A stretch of DNA of 64,000 nucleotides from JACKAQ01 sp965227145. Its GTDB lineage: Bacteria; Calditrichota; Calditrichia; RBG-13-44-9; J075. Where the stretch lies: assembly GCA_965227145.1 (NCBI GenBank), contig OZ245730.1, positions 4,588,001 to 4,652,000 of the forward strand, in the 5' to 3' direction. Positions 8,094 to 17,176 of this stretch are shown piece by piece (position 1 is the stretch's first letter; every line of letters begins with the position of its first letter). The notes beneath the pieces were generated by a model that was given only the letters and a program-made list of their open reading frames with translations, was not told the origin of the DNA and did not search any database. Position numbers and translations under genes: made by a program.

Positions 8094-10748
8094 TTATTTC
8101 ACTAACAACATTTTACGGGTTTGAACAAAATCGTTTGCTGTCAAACGATAAATGTAAACACCGGTACCAACTGTCGTTCCGCGATTATCGCGACCATCCC
8201 AAACAGCCTGATAGCCACCGGCAATCATACGTTCGCTAACCAGCGTGCGTACTTTTTGACCAACGATGTTGAAAATTTCCAACGTTACATTTGAGGCGCT
8301 GCTCAATGCAAACTCGATGGTTGTGCTGGGGTTAAAGGGGTTCGGATAGTTTTGGAACAATGCATAGGTTTCCGGCTGGCTGAAGAAATCTTCATCCAGA
8401 TCTTTGATGCCTACATATGCGGTATAATAGTCACCATTTGCGCCGAATATTTTGTAAACACGACCACCGTTAGCCGCAGCAACATCAGCTACGTTTTCGC
8501 TGTGGTCTTGTGCAAATCCGGCTTCGTTGTCGTATCCGGCAATACCATGTTTCCAGAAGATATTTTTCGGAGCGCCAACACCAAAGTTGATGGTGATGGA
8601 CCATACACCGTCAGCGGCAACTGCGTCGCCATTGGTTCCGGTATCGTTCATTTGCAAGGCTTCGCGTGCAGGATCGCCAGGTACCAAATCCCATACCCAT
8701 GCCAAAGCAGGCGTGGTTTTGGGTGCGCCACCGGCAAGATAAACCGTATCAATGGCAGTTACGTTTCCGCCGCCAAAGGTAATTGCACCGCTATCCGCCA
8801 GGAATGCTGCGGCTGCATACATGTCAGCTTCGAAAATGATATCTTCAGCTACTGTGAATACTGATCCAGGATCAACATTGTCAAAATAGCGACGTGGTAC
8901 ATCGTAGTTCGGGTTGCCGTTTGCGTCGGTATCTGTTTCGTTACCGGTTGTGGAGAATGTGTAGTCGGAACCACCTTCCCAAATATCGCCGTTGGTAGCC
9001 GAACGATAGAAGTATTTGTAAGCAACTACATCTACCTGCGGGGTCAAATTCATGACAACCAGTGCTTCGTAATCGGTCGGGGTGAAGATGTTCGGGCTCA
9101 TCGGATTGTCTTCGCTCCAGCCGTTAAAGCTGCCGCGAACAAATGCGATATCTGCCGCGTTGTTCGGATCGAAGTTACCCACAGCAATCTGAACGGACAT
9201 ATCGTTGGTGAACAATACATCATAATCAGCTGCCAAGCTAAAGGACGGCTTGTAGGTCAGGTCGTTGGTGTTAATGCCAACGCGTTCGTAATACCAAATG
9301 GCTTCTGCAGCATTATTTTGGTCAGCAAATAAGGAAACGCCCGGTTCCGGATCGTTCATATAAGCCAAATTGATGATGATGGAGTCGCCATTGAATGAGA
9401 AATGTGCAGGAATATTCGGGAATACATCGGATTCGCCGGGAGCACCTGCAACTTTAAATGTATAGCTCCAGGTATTTCCGCCATCCGGCGAGTATGCACC
9501 CCAAATGTCCGTCATAAAAATTTCGATGCCACCGGTACCAACCTGAGTTACAATACCACCAAAGGCATCAGCTTCCCACTGTTGGAAAACAGCCAGCAAT
9601 TCGCCGTTCGGGCCTTCTGCGATGTGCGGGTAGGCGTTTCCTAATCCGTTACCCGGACGGAGATCACCCATTGCAGACATAATTGCGGTATCTGCCGGAG
9701 CAGCCCATGCGGTGTCGTTAATCTGGTTGAATGTTTTCGTTGAAGAATTCCAGTAAAGAATCGGCCAGTAGTCAATCAGAGTGCTGGCAAGCGTATCTTT
9801 TACGCCTTGCACTGCACCAAAAACGATATGATAGTTACCATTGGCAGTGTACATAGCGTTGGTCTGACCAAAGTTTTCGAGAATGTATTGTGTATTACCG
9901 TAAACCGTGGGATGAACAGCATCATCATCGTTAACCAATGTGGCATTCCAGGTTGCACCCCAATCGGATGTGGTTACCATATGCATGGAACCATTGATCC
10001 ACGGCGCCATATCTGCCGGCGAAAAAACGTGGGATACATCATTGTTGGTCGGGTTGATTGTCGGCCAACGCTCGGAAGCGCCTTGATCAACACCGGAAGT
10101 GTTTGTGAAAACACCATTGGTGGTCCAGGTTGCGCCGTAGTCGCTGGAGTGTTTGAACGAACCATCAGTCCAATCTGCACCCTGGGTGATAAATATCAGA
10201 TCGTCACCATTGCGGCCAAATCCGGGGAAAACACCCGGGTTGGTTGCAACACCGGCATTTTCCGACAAGGTGTAAAAACCTTCGCCGGCATCGAACCACA
10301 TTTGGGTCGGATTGTTGTGCAGGGAGATGATCGCTTCACCATCTTTACCTGTCAACAAACGTCCCCACCCGGTTTGGCGATCTTCTGTAACCGATTGGTT
10401 GCCGAAGAAAAGTCCGGATAGGTTTTCAAAATAATCGTAGGTTACATAACGTGTTGCGGTTGCAGAACCGGCACGTTTCATGAAAGTTACGTGAACACCA
10501 CCGGGTGCGGTGTCGATATTACGACCCATAACACCGTTGGTTGCATAGTCATACCAGGTACGTCCGATTTCCGTACGGGCTACGGAATATGGCGACGGGG
10601 TCGGGTAAGCAACTTGACCAGTCGCGATTTTTTCAGAGAGAATTTTGTCATTTTCGTCTGTCGCATTTTGAACACGTTCTGTTTTTATTTCCCGTGCAAA
10701 AAGCGACAAGCTCAAGACAATCATAACTGATAACGCTTTTTTAAACAT
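8094..10748 (-). CDS. Secreted multi-domain protein with T9SS sorting domain
   Basis: An 884-residue exported protein. A signal peptide (about residues 1-18) is followed by a region (about 60-450) with repeated Asp-box-like turns (for example HSSDYGATWTTNG, TSDWGATWNA, SPDGGNTWSY), which resemble the S-x-D-x-G-x-T-W repeats of sialidase/BNR propellers. At about residue 535 a FVRGSFNGW motif marks a carbohydrate-binding-like beta sandwich of the CBM48/CBM20 type, with a second such domain probably near 690 (FGVGAPKNIFWKHG). The last 90 residues are a classical T9SS type A/FlgD-like domain (NYPNPFNPSTTIEF, VTLEIFNIVGQKVRTL, WDGRDNRG, GVYIYRL, ending KMLLVK). So it is probably a surface or released glycan-binding or glycan-modifying protein; no catalytic residue can be named. 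The ATG has TAGGAGA in front. It has a long leader and its own terminator. Confidence 0.87.
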   Translation of the reverse strand: MFKKALSVMIVLSLSLFAREIKTERVQNATDENDKILSEKIATGQVAYPTPSPYSVARTEIGRTWYDYATNGVMGRNIDTAPGGVHVTFMKRAGSATATRYVTYDYFENLSGLFFGNQSVTEDRQTGWGRLLTGKDGEAIISLHNNPTQMWFDAGEGFYTLSENAGVATNPGVFPGFGRNGDDLIFITQGADWTDGSFKHSSDYGATWTTNGVFTNTSGVDQGASERWPTINPTNNDVSHVFSPADMAPWINGSMHMVTTSDWGATWNATLVNDDDAVHPTVYGNTQYILENFGQTNAMYTANGNYHIVFGAVQGVKDTLASTLIDYWPILYWNSSTKTFNQINDTAWAAPADTAIMSAMGDLRPGNGLGNAYPHIAEGPNGELLAVFQQWEADAFGGIVTQVGTGGIEIFMTDIWGAYSPDGGNTWSYTFKVAGAPGESDVFPNIPAHFSFNGDSIIINLAYMNDPEPGVSLFADQNNAAEAIWYYERVGINTNDLTYKPSFSLAADYDVLFTNDMSVQIAVGNFDPNNAADIAFVRGSFNGWSEDNPMSPNIFTPTDYEALVVMNLTPQVDVVAYKYFYRSATNGDIWEGGSDYTFSTTGNETDTDANGNPNYDVPRRYFDNVDPGSVFTVAEDIIFEADMYAAAAFLADSGAITFGGGNVTAIDTVYLAGGAPKTTPALAWVWDLVPGDPAREALQMNDTGTNGDAVAADGVWSITINFGVGAPKNIFWKHGIAGYDNEAGFAQDHSENVADVAAANGGRVYKIFGANGDYYTAYVGIKDLDEDFFSQPETYALFQNYPNPFNPSTTIEFALSSASNVTLEIFNIVGQKVRTLVSERMIAGGYQAVWDGRDNRGTTVGTGVYIYRLTANDFVQTRKMLLVK

Positions 10749-11058
10749 AGTGTCTCCTACATTGTGATGAATAAATGAAACTGATTAACAACGATCCAAA
10801 CATCCATGTTGTGCTAACACTGCATCCATATCCTCCAGAAACTGAAAAATGAGATTACGTTGGGCGATCTCACCTCCTTGCTTTAGTTATTAATTAAGGA
10901 ACAATTTTTGTACCATTGAATTATTTTGAATTACATAATTGTTGAATTTTCAACAGCTTAGAACAGTTTTTATGCCGTTTTTACAACGCAGTAAAGAAAG
11001 GTTTTACCTAAGAAAGCGGAAAGGAATTTCCACTCAACTATAAATATAGTGTCGTTTT
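10749..11058 (-). promoter_or_regulatory. Long 5' leader of the 884-aa gene
   Basis: About 300 bases lie between the likely transcription start near 11052 and the ATG. Inside is a 6-bp hairpin (10850-10855 with 10867-10872) followed on the minus strand by five T, with an exposed AAGGAGGTGA just before it. A second GGAGGATATGG further down could start a 13-codon peptide ending just before the main gene. This could be a regulated leader, but I do not recognise a known riboswitch class. No other gene is visible in the 600-base gap up to 11348. Confidence 0.35.
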
Positions 11059-11087
11059 TTTAAATATCCAAATACCTGAATTGTCAA
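11059..11087 (-). promoter_or_regulatory. Likely promoter of the 884-aa gene
   Basis: On the minus strand a perfect -35 TTGACA (11082-11087) is followed after 17 bases by TTTAAA (11059-11064, 4 of 6 matches to the -10 consensus). The region is A/T-rich and free of genes. The start point would be near 11052. Confidence 0.5.
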
Positions 11088-11290
11088 AAGAAACAAAAAC
11101 ATCGCTGGTTGGCAGAAAAATATCGAAAGTAAACTGGAAAACAAGTATTTTGATGATTGGAGAATCATGCCAAAATCCTGAAAAATGGTTACTTGTCTTG
11201 ATAAACTAGTGAAGTATAATCTCAGTTTTTTAAAGATGCAAGGGTTTCATAAAAATCACTTTCCTGCAACAATCGTATGTCGATACAAAT

Positions 11291-11314
11291 AAAAAAGGCA
11301 TGGTTTCCCATGCC
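11291..11314 (-). terminator. Intrinsic terminator after the manC unit
   Basis: A 7-bp stem (11297-11303 with 11308-11314) and a 4-nt loop with a run of six T on the minus strand, 35 bases beyond the stop of the small gene that overlaps manC. Confidence 0.85.
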
Positions 11315-11348
11315 TGTAATATTAAAAATTCAACACTAAAATATAGCT

Positions 11349-11648
11349 TTATTTACGAAGTTTGGCAATAATGTCAACAGCAGCCTGCGGGAGTTGCTCG
11401 CTTAATCCCCGTTTGTTAACTTCATTAATTAATATACTTATCCGGCTGTCGAGCGTATGTTTTTTATTGAGAAAAATCATTTCCCGATCACCGTCCACCA
11501 CACACATTCCGCCACGAAAATCGCCTTTTTCCACCCGGACTTCCACATCAGCGCCGCCCATCACATCGCTCAACATTTTGAACAGTTCCAACTCTTCCGG
11601 CGTGCCTTCCGGTGGCGCAGCTTTTCGTTTGCGGATTTTTACAGCCAT
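11349..11648 (-). CDS. Small conserved-looking protein overlapping manC
   Basis: A 99-residue soluble protein that I do not recognise by name. The N-terminus is basic (KIRKRKA), the middle is a mixed alpha/beta segment (VEVRVEKGDFRGGMCVV, then DREMIFLNKKHTLDSRISIL), and the end is helical (QAAVDIIAKLRK). The ATG at 11648 lies inside the last codons of manC, giving a 10-base overlap, with AAGGA in the manC reading frame as its ribosome site, so translation is likely coupled to manC. A terminator follows directly. The shape fits a family of small uncharacterised proteins whose sequence has a conserved GG-x-C-x-VDGD-(R/K) core, but no function is proposed. Confidence 0.8.
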   Translation of the reverse strand: MAVKIRKRKAAPPEGTPEELELFKMLSDVMGGADVEVRVEKGDFRGGMCVVDGDREMIFLNKKHTLDSRISILINEVNKRGLSEQLPQAAVDIIAKLRK

Positions 11649-12718
11649 TGCTTTAATCCTTTTTTCTTCAATTCATCTACAATGTGTTTAACATCCTGCG
11701 CAGCAGATTTATGGCAAACCAGCAACGCATCACCGGTATCGACAATCAATAAATCTTCAACGCCAACCAGCGCAACCATTTTGTCCGGAGAATAAGCCAG
11801 ACAACCATGCGAGCTAACGTTCACCAGTTCCCGATATCTTCCGGCATTGCTATGTTTATCTTTCGCGGAAATATCGTAAACTGTTTCCCAACTGCCCACA
11901 TCGTTCCAGCCCATATTTGCGGGAATGACAAACACCCGTTCGGAACGCTGCATAATGCCGACATCGATGGACACATTTTGCATGCGTTCGTAGGCATTTT
12001 TCAGAACATCGTGATAATCCGGGCTGCCGATGCTGTCTGCAATTTCCATCAACAGGTCATGCATTTCCGGCATCAGTTTTTCAAACTCCTGTAAAATGGC
12101 GGTCGCTTTCCACACAAACATACCGCTATTCCAGAAAAAATCACCGCTTTCCAAAAAGCGGGTGGCAGTATCCAGATTCGGTTTTTCCGCAAACGTGCGA
12201 ACTTTCAGCACTTTGTGATCACCCGCGTCCATTGCTTCTTTTCCGCCCTGAATGTAACCGTAACCCGTCGCAGGCTCGTACGGCGTAATGCCCATGGTCA
12301 CCAGCGCGTTGTGTTCGTCTGCAAAAGTTGCAGCCAGTTTCATCACGCTTTCGAACTCATCAACATTGCTGATCACATGATCCGCCGGTAAAACCATCAT
12401 TATTCCGTTGGGATCTTGCGCAGCTACATGAACCGCCGCCAATCCGATACACGGCGCCGTGTTCCGTCCAAACGGTTCGATCAGAAAGCTTTTATCATTC
12501 AATTGCGGGATTTGTTCATGGATTAATTTCTTTTGAATGCTGTTGGTTACCACCAGCACGTTCTCGTCGATCGACAAATTTTTCAACCGGCGATGGGTCG
12601 CCTGAATCATGGTTTGTTCACCAACAATGTTTAACACCTGCTTTGGAGATGTTTCACGGCTGCGCGGCCAAAAGCGCGTACCGACACCGCCTGCCATTAA
12701 AACTGAATATATTGTCAT
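11639..12718 (-). CDS. manC: Mannose-1-phosphate guanylyltransferase
   Basis: This 359-residue enzyme makes GDP-mannose from mannose-1-phosphate and GTP in the cytoplasm, the precursor for mannose, fucose and rhamnose sugars in lipopolysaccharide, capsule or glycans. The nucleotidyltransferase signature is at the N-terminus (MAGGVGTRFWPRSRETSPKQ, residues 9-28), followed by the family motifs FLIEPFGRNTAP, VLPADHVI, and later FAEKPN and NSGMFVW. It is of the short form (about 350 residues) without the C-terminal phosphomannose isomerase domain of the AlgA/ManC bifunctional type. A GGAGG ribosome site precedes the ATG. It is followed by an overlapping small gene and preceded by dapF at 61 bases, all minus strand. 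Sugar glycosylation of T9SS cargo or an outer-membrane glycan would be a plausible use, by inference. Confidence 0.93.
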   Translation of the reverse strand: MTIYSVLMAGGVGTRFWPRSRETSPKQVLNIVGEQTMIQATHRRLKNLSIDENVLVVTNSIQKKLIHEQIPQLNDKSFLIEPFGRNTAPCIGLAAVHVAAQDPNGIMMVLPADHVISNVDEFESVMKLAATFADEHNALVTMGITPYEPATGYGYIQGGKEAMDAGDHKVLKVRTFAEKPNLDTATRFLESGDFFWNSGMFVWKATAILQEFEKLMPEMHDLLMEIADSIGSPDYHDVLKNAYERMQNVSIDVGIMQRSERVFVIPANMGWNDVGSWETVYDISAKDKHSNAGRYRELVNVSSHGCLAYSPDKMVALVGVEDLLIVDTGDALLVCHKSAAQDVKHIVDELKKKGLKQWL

Positions 12719-12779
12719 TTACTGGATCCTCCCTGTTTGGCGGCCTCTAAACCGCAATGGATGTTTATCTTGTTTATTT

Positions 12780-13640
12780 TCATTTATTTATATCTGCAAT
12801 TTTTTGGAAATACAAATCATTCAGCTCACCTTCAAAAACCGTTGCGACCGGTCCGGTCAAATAAATCTGTTGAAAACCGGGATCAAAAGCTATCTGCAAA
12901 ACGCCGCCAACCGCATTTACACGAATCGGCGATTGCCAATGCCATTGCTGTGCGGCATAAATCGCGCAGGCTACCGCACCCGTTCCGCAGGCGAGAGTTT
13001 CATTTTCCACACCGCGCTCATAAACCCGCACATTTAATTGATTTTCGGACTCCGGCACAACAAAATTAACATTCACACCTTCCGGTTCAAATTTCGGATG
13101 ATATCTAAAATATGCACCAAATTTGCCCACATCCAGCGCTGCCAGATTTTCGGCAGATTTTACCACCAAATGCGGCACGCCGGTATTCAACCAACCCATT
13201 TCCGGAAAGCGATTATCGCACAACGATTGCAAATCCTGCCGTTCCGAGGAAAAAGACGGCGGATTCATTTTCAACCGAACCTGTTGATTTTCCTGAACTT
13301 CGGCTTCATAATTTTCGCCCCAGACAACAAATTTGCACTGCCGCGCCGCAACGCCCAACTGATGCGCCAGCCAAACCGCGCAGCGGGCACCGTTCCCGCA
13401 CATTTCGCCGGAAAAGCCATCCGCGTTGTAATATTCCAGTTGAAAATCCGAGCCGGAATCTTCCGAAATGAGCATCAGCCCGTCCGCGCCGACGCCAAGA
13501 TGGCGATCGCAAATGCGCCGGATCAGCGCCGCATCTTTCCCGTCAAATCGCGACGGCTTCCCGCCGGAACGATTATCGATAATCACAAAATCGTTGCCTG
13601 CGCCGTGCAATTTGTGAAACCGGATCGGTTGATTTTTCAT
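12780..13640 (-). CDS. dapF: Diaminopimelate epimerase
   Basis: This 286-residue, cofactor-free enzyme converts LL- to meso-diaminopimelate for lysine and peptidoglycan synthesis. Both catalytic cysteines are present in their motifs: C81 in EMCGNGARC and C218 in LACGTGAVAC. The N-terminal GAGNDFVIID segment is also typical. The ATG at 13640 overlaps the upstream stop codon by one base (TGATG), with GAGG eight bases before, so it is translated by coupling. A GTG codon just upstream at 13643 could also serve but has worse spacing. It follows a lipoprotein gene and a PlsC-like gene, suggesting a cell-envelope cluster. Confidence 0.95.
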   Translation of the reverse strand: MKNQPIRFHKLHGAGNDFVIIDNRSGGKPSRFDGKDAALIRRICDRHLGVGADGLMLISEDSGSDFQLEYYNADGFSGEMCGNGARCAVWLAHQLGVAARQCKFVVWGENYEAEVQENQQVRLKMNPPSFSSERQDLQSLCDNRFPEMGWLNTGVPHLVVKSAENLAALDVGKFGAYFRYHPKFEPEGVNVNFVVPESENQLNVRVYERGVENETLACGTGAVACAIYAAQQWHWQSPIRVNAVGGVLQIAFDPGFQQIYLTGPVATVFEGELNDLYFQKIADINK

Positions 13641-15325
13641 CACTCAAACCTCAAATTGATGCCGTCAGTCGTCCAGCGTTTCCGCACTTTCACCGTGTCC
13701 GGATAGACCCGCAGCGGCTCCGCAAATTCAAACGGCAGGCTTTGCCCCCGATCGTGCAATCCATTTTGGTTGATATCCCAATATGATTTTAATTGATAAA
13801 TCCCGTCCGGCAAATTTGGCAACAAATAGGGTTTGTTGGCAGCCACAACATATCGGAATTCCTGCGATTTGTTCATTTCGCGCACTTCGATGATCGCCTG
13901 ACCGCTGCTATCGGGAACGGCAATTGTTCCGCCGATTTCCCCAAGCTCGGAAAAATCCCACGCGCTAAAACCGCTGACCATCAGCGAATCGCCAAACGGT
14001 TGTTGATACACACTGAATATTTCCGGCACGTTCAATCGCAGCACATAACTTTGCGCCGAACGAAACAGCGAATCGGGTGTAAAAACCGGGTTTCGTCGGG
14101 TTTTGAAGCGCCATTTGCCCGAAACGGACTGGCTGTCCGCCGTTTCAAAAATTGTATTTTGGAGAAAAGAAAGCGTATCCAACGGATGCGAAAATGCCAC
14201 TTCAACGGTCGATTCGTACCGAATATTTCTGGCGCCATCCGCTGGCGAAATGTTCAGCAGTTTCGCGGTTACCGTGTCCTCTTTCGCTTTCGCTGAAAGC
14301 CGGAAATCGCCGTTGGCTTCGTTTTCAAACGCATCGCTAAATGTGTCGATGCTGCCCAAATACACCGTTTCGCGCTGTCCCGATGTAAAAACGAGCAACC
14401 GGTTGGGTGATTCCGAATCCACTTCAGTGCTAAAAACTGTCAGCGAATCGCCGGAAAGACTGTCCACCAAACTGATTGTTGGCTGCTGTAACAAAGCCAA
14501 ATCTTCGCTAAACTGGATTTCGATGCGATGCAGATTGAGCGATCGTGCGCGGGCAATTTTTGGGGCGATGGTGTCTTCCCGAACCATCGTGAAATTTAAA
14601 TTTTCGTAGCGAAGTTGAGTGGAATCGAGCTGCACATCCTGGCTCGGGAAACCGATTTCATCCGTTTGCAGCGTGTAAATCCGGTCACGATTTCGGTCAG
14701 AAAGTGCAAAAACCCGGTATTTGCCATTGCGCAAATAGCCGATCCGGAATTCGCCATTTGTTGAAACTTGTGTGTAATAGCGCGCTTTTTCGTTAAAAAA
14801 AATGCTGTCCGAAAACACATTGTCAAACGGATACGCCAAAATGTAAATATCCTGCGCTTTTTCAGCCAGAACTTTTCCGGCGATTTCACCCCGGTCGATG
14901 TGGTTTCCGGTGGAAAAAGTCAACGAAATTGGCGATTCTAACTTGTTGTTTCTATAATCTTTAACACCTGTCCCGATGTTCACGATATAGGTTTGATTGT
15001 CCTCAAGCGAATCGCTCAGCAAAATGCGCAATTTGCGGCCACCACTCACTTTTGTTTCGAAACCGTTGGGCAGCTCGGGCATCATCCAGATCTGGTCGCG
15101 CAACGACGCCGGGTCGATGGATTCGTCAAACTCCACTTCCAGAAATTCCAATTGATCGACACCAATCGAATCGATTGCCGGGAAAGTGCGCAGCACTTGT
15201 GGCGGCGTTTTATCTTCCGGACCACCCGGTGGGCTCTGGCGGATGGCGCAGAATTGAAAAACCAGCGCAATCGCCAGAAAAAGCAGTAGTTGAATCCATT
15301 TGCGATCAGAGAATTTTTGCATCAT
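13640..15325 (-). CDS. Ig-like (Big_5) domain lipoprotein
   Basis: A probable membrane lipoprotein of about 561 residues. I chose the start at 15325: from there the protein begins with K/R residues, a hydrophobic core and a cysteine at about residue 26 (FQFC). Starting at 15388, right after the plsC-like stop, would add a 21-residue extension that buries the signal. After the cysteine comes the motif SPPGGPEDKTPP and a Big_5 Ig-like domain (FPAIDSIGVDQLEFLEVEFDESI), typical of a lipoprotein family common in Bacteroidota and relatives. The rest is a series of beta domains: a CarboxypepD-like fold near LAEKAQDIYILAYPFD, a second Big_5-like domain near residue 380 (ISPADGARNIRYESTVEVAF), and a C-terminal SdrD-like or peptide-binding domain (DGIYQLKSYWDINQNG...). 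No enzyme signature is seen. The next gene, dapF, is coupled to it. Confidence 0.85.
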   Translation of the reverse strand: MMQKFSDRKWIQLLLFLAIALVFQFCAIRQSPPGGPEDKTPPQVLRTFPAIDSIGVDQLEFLEVEFDESIDPASLRDQIWMMPELPNGFETKVSGGRKLRILLSDSLEDNQTYIVNIGTGVKDYRNNKLESPISLTFSTGNHIDRGEIAGKVLAEKAQDIYILAYPFDNVFSDSIFFNEKARYYTQVSTNGEFRIGYLRNGKYRVFALSDRNRDRIYTLQTDEIGFPSQDVQLDSTQLRYENLNFTMVREDTIAPKIARARSLNLHRIEIQFSEDLALLQQPTISLVDSLSGDSLTVFSTEVDSESPNRLLVFTSGQRETVYLGSIDTFSDAFENEANGDFRLSAKAKEDTVTAKLLNISPADGARNIRYESTVEVAFSHPLDTLSFLQNTIFETADSQSVSGKWRFKTRRNPVFTPDSLFRSAQSYVLRLNVPEIFSVYQQPFGDSLMVSGFSAWDFSELGEIGGTIAVPDSSGQAIIEVREMNKSQEFRYVVAANKPYLLPNLPDGIYQLKSYWDINQNGLHDRGQSLPFEFAEPLRVYPDTVKVRKRWTTDGINLRFE

Positions 15326-15391
15326 ATCGGTCGAAATATAACGATTTCCCGGCGGGAATCCATCGAATTTTCCGAAGGTTTCCGGCATCTG

Positions 15392-16651
15392 CTAAAGTTG
15401 TTGTGTTTCGGAAAAAATGGATTCGAGAAACTGGCGCTGTTCGTCCACGCCCGTAATTTCGGGCAACAAACAAAATGGCGGGTGAATGCGAAAAACAACC
15501 ATCGCCCGGCGCGGCAGCGACGACCAGCGCGGCCAAAAATCGAACACGTTTTCCAGTTGGATACAAAAAACCGGCATCTGCGACGCCATTATTGTTTTCA
15601 CTAATCCATATTTGAAGGGCTGCAATTTTCCGTTCCAACAGCGCTCGGCTTCGGGAAAAACCCCCACTTTTACGCCATGCTGCAACATCGTTTTGATGTC
15701 GCGAATGACAGCCGGATCATGCTGGTATCGGGTTGTTGGAATCCCCATAACCCATTGTAAAAACTTGCGTTGTGTTGCGTGCGTGAACGCGGACGCTTTG
15801 GTGAGAAACGCAACACGATAATCCAGAAATGCGGTAACAATAAACGGGTCCAGCGCGCTTTGGTGATTGACCAAAACAAATCCCGGCATGTTTGGCTGCC
15901 AATTTTCGAGCCCTTCGAACCGGATGCGAATCAATGGTCGCAGCAACAATCGCAGCAGCGCGGCAATCAATTTTTTCCCGATTTTTTCACCGACGGATTC
16001 CGGCGGCGGATCTCCCGGGGAGATCTGCCAAATGCGTTTTCCCGGCTTTGGCAATGTCGTGCGGATGTGCGGCTGGAATTCACAAATGTCCCCCAAATTC
16101 AATTGTGAATAATTCTGCTGCAGCCATTTCCGCAATAAGATTTCGTATTTCAGTGCGCTTTCGTTGTGAAAATGAATATGAAAAAACGGTTCGCCACGAC
16201 GTTTGAATTCCAGATAATGGCTGTCAGTTGTGATGGCGGTAATTTCCGTGGCTGGAAAATGCCATTGTTTTTCCGGCGAAATAAAACGTAGTGCGTCATC
16301 CTCAAATATCAGATGCCCTTCGGCAATTTTTTCCGGCGCAAGAATTGTGCGGTTAAACCATCCGCGATACCCCCGGATTGCCACCGCCGTTATCCCCTGT
16401 CGCAACGTTGCGACATCGCTCACGCGAAGGGCATCGGGAAACGCATCTGTTGAACGGAAATGAGCAGGCTGATCAACGGAAAGATTCTCTTTTAGAAATT
16501 GATAGTATTCAGCAACGCCAAACTGTTGTTTAGCACAAATCACCGAATACGGTTGAATATCTATTTCCGTGTTACAATTTTTACAACGATTTTGAATGAG
16601 TTGATCTTCAGCGAGGCAGTTCGGGCAAAGGAAAAAGAGCTGGTGGGACAT
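15392..16651 (-). CDS. Zinc-ribbon / PH-like / PlsC-type acyltransferase fusion
   Basis: A 419-residue protein with an unusual layout. Residues 5-30 hold two CxxC pairs (C9, C12, C23, C26), a zinc-ribbon that usually marks regulation or oligomerisation. About residues 85-165 form a beta-rich segment with strands EGHLIFEDDALRFISP, HFPATEITAITT, HYLEFKRRG and a final helix, which reads like a PH/GRAM domain. From about 225 on is a PlsC/LPLAT acyltransferase: the catalytic H263-x4-D268 (NHQSALDPF), then GIPTTR, and the motif III-like VFPEAERCWNG near 320. This acyltransferase class adds an acyl chain to lysophosphatidic acid. The usual FPEGT-R motif is changed to FPEAER. I chose the ATG at 16651; a TTG at 16663 lacks a ribosome site. 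Neighbours are the L19 terminator upstream and the Big_5 lipoprotein downstream. Confidence 0.83.
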   Translation of the reverse strand: MSHQLFFLCPNCLAEDQLIQNRCKNCNTEIDIQPYSVICAKQQFGVAEYYQFLKENLSVDQPAHFRSTDAFPDALRVSDVATLRQGITAVAIRGYRGWFNRTILAPEKIAEGHLIFEDDALRFISPEKQWHFPATEITAITTDSHYLEFKRRGEPFFHIHFHNESALKYEILLRKWLQQNYSQLNLGDICEFQPHIRTTLPKPGKRIWQISPGDPPPESVGEKIGKKLIAALLRLLLRPLIRIRFEGLENWQPNMPGFVLVNHQSALDPFIVTAFLDYRVAFLTKASAFTHATQRKFLQWVMGIPTTRYQHDPAVIRDIKTMLQHGVKVGVFPEAERCWNGKLQPFKYGLVKTIMASQMPVFCIQLENVFDFWPRWSSLPRRAMVVFRIHPPFCLLPEITGVDEQRQFLESIFSETQQL

Positions 16652-16672
16652 GGATTTTCGCAACCTGTTGAT

Positions 16673-16710
16673 AAAAAAATTGGATTTCCGGTAGCCGAAA
16701 ATCCAATTTT
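16673..16710 (-). terminator. Intrinsic terminator after rplS
   Basis: A near-perfect 13-bp stem (16679-16691 with 16695-16707, one mismatch) with a 3-nt loop and a T-rich tail on the minus strand ends the ribosome-maturation operon. It lies just upstream of the plsC-like gene start. Confidence 0.85.
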
Positions 16711-16746
16711 AATTGAAAAATCTGATAATCTTGATACGAGTGTTGT

Positions 16747-17094
16747 TTAGCTACTGCGTTTTTCTTTGATGCGTGCAGCTTTGCCCTGCAAGCTCCGCAG
16801 ATAATACAGTTTGGCACGACGCACACGTCCGATACGCAATACTTCAATTTTTGCAATGCGGGGTGAATGCAAAGGGAATACGCGTTCAACACCAATGCCG
16901 TTAGAAATTTTGCGAACGGTGAACGTTTCGTTTACACCGCCACCACGGCGTTTGATACACACACCCGAAAACACCTGAATACGCTCTTTATCACCTTCAA
17001 TAACACGCACATGCACGTCCAGGGTATCGCCGGCTTTAAATTGCGGAATATCTGTTACCAACTGGTTTGCTGTCACCGTATTTAAAATGTCCAT
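16747..17094 (-). CDS. rplS: 50S ribosomal protein L19
   Basis: A 115-residue ribosomal protein that sits at the 30S-50S interface in the large subunit. The family core is present: VRVIEGDKERIQVFSGVCIKR, the GGGVNETFTVRKIS segment, GIGVERVFPLHSPRIAKIEVLR and a basic C-terminus (RRAKLYYLRSL-QGKAARIKE). The length is close to the usual 115-120. AAGGAG stands nine bases ahead of the ATG. It is last in the ffh-rpsP-khpA-rimM-trmD-rplS operon, the usual order in many phyla, and is followed by a terminator. 83 bases separate it from trmD. Confidence 0.97.
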   Translation of the reverse strand: MDILNTVTANQLVTDIPQFKAGDTLDVHVRVIEGDKERIQVFSGVCIKRRGGGVNETFTVRKISNGIGVERVFPLHSPRIAKIEVLRIGRVRRAKLYYLRSLQGKAARIKEKRSS

Positions 17095-17176
17095 GGCTTC
17101 GCACTCCTTCTCAAATTGTTGTAAAAAAAGTCGTTTGTTTATTTTATCAATATTTTTCTATTCAGTAAAACGCAAA

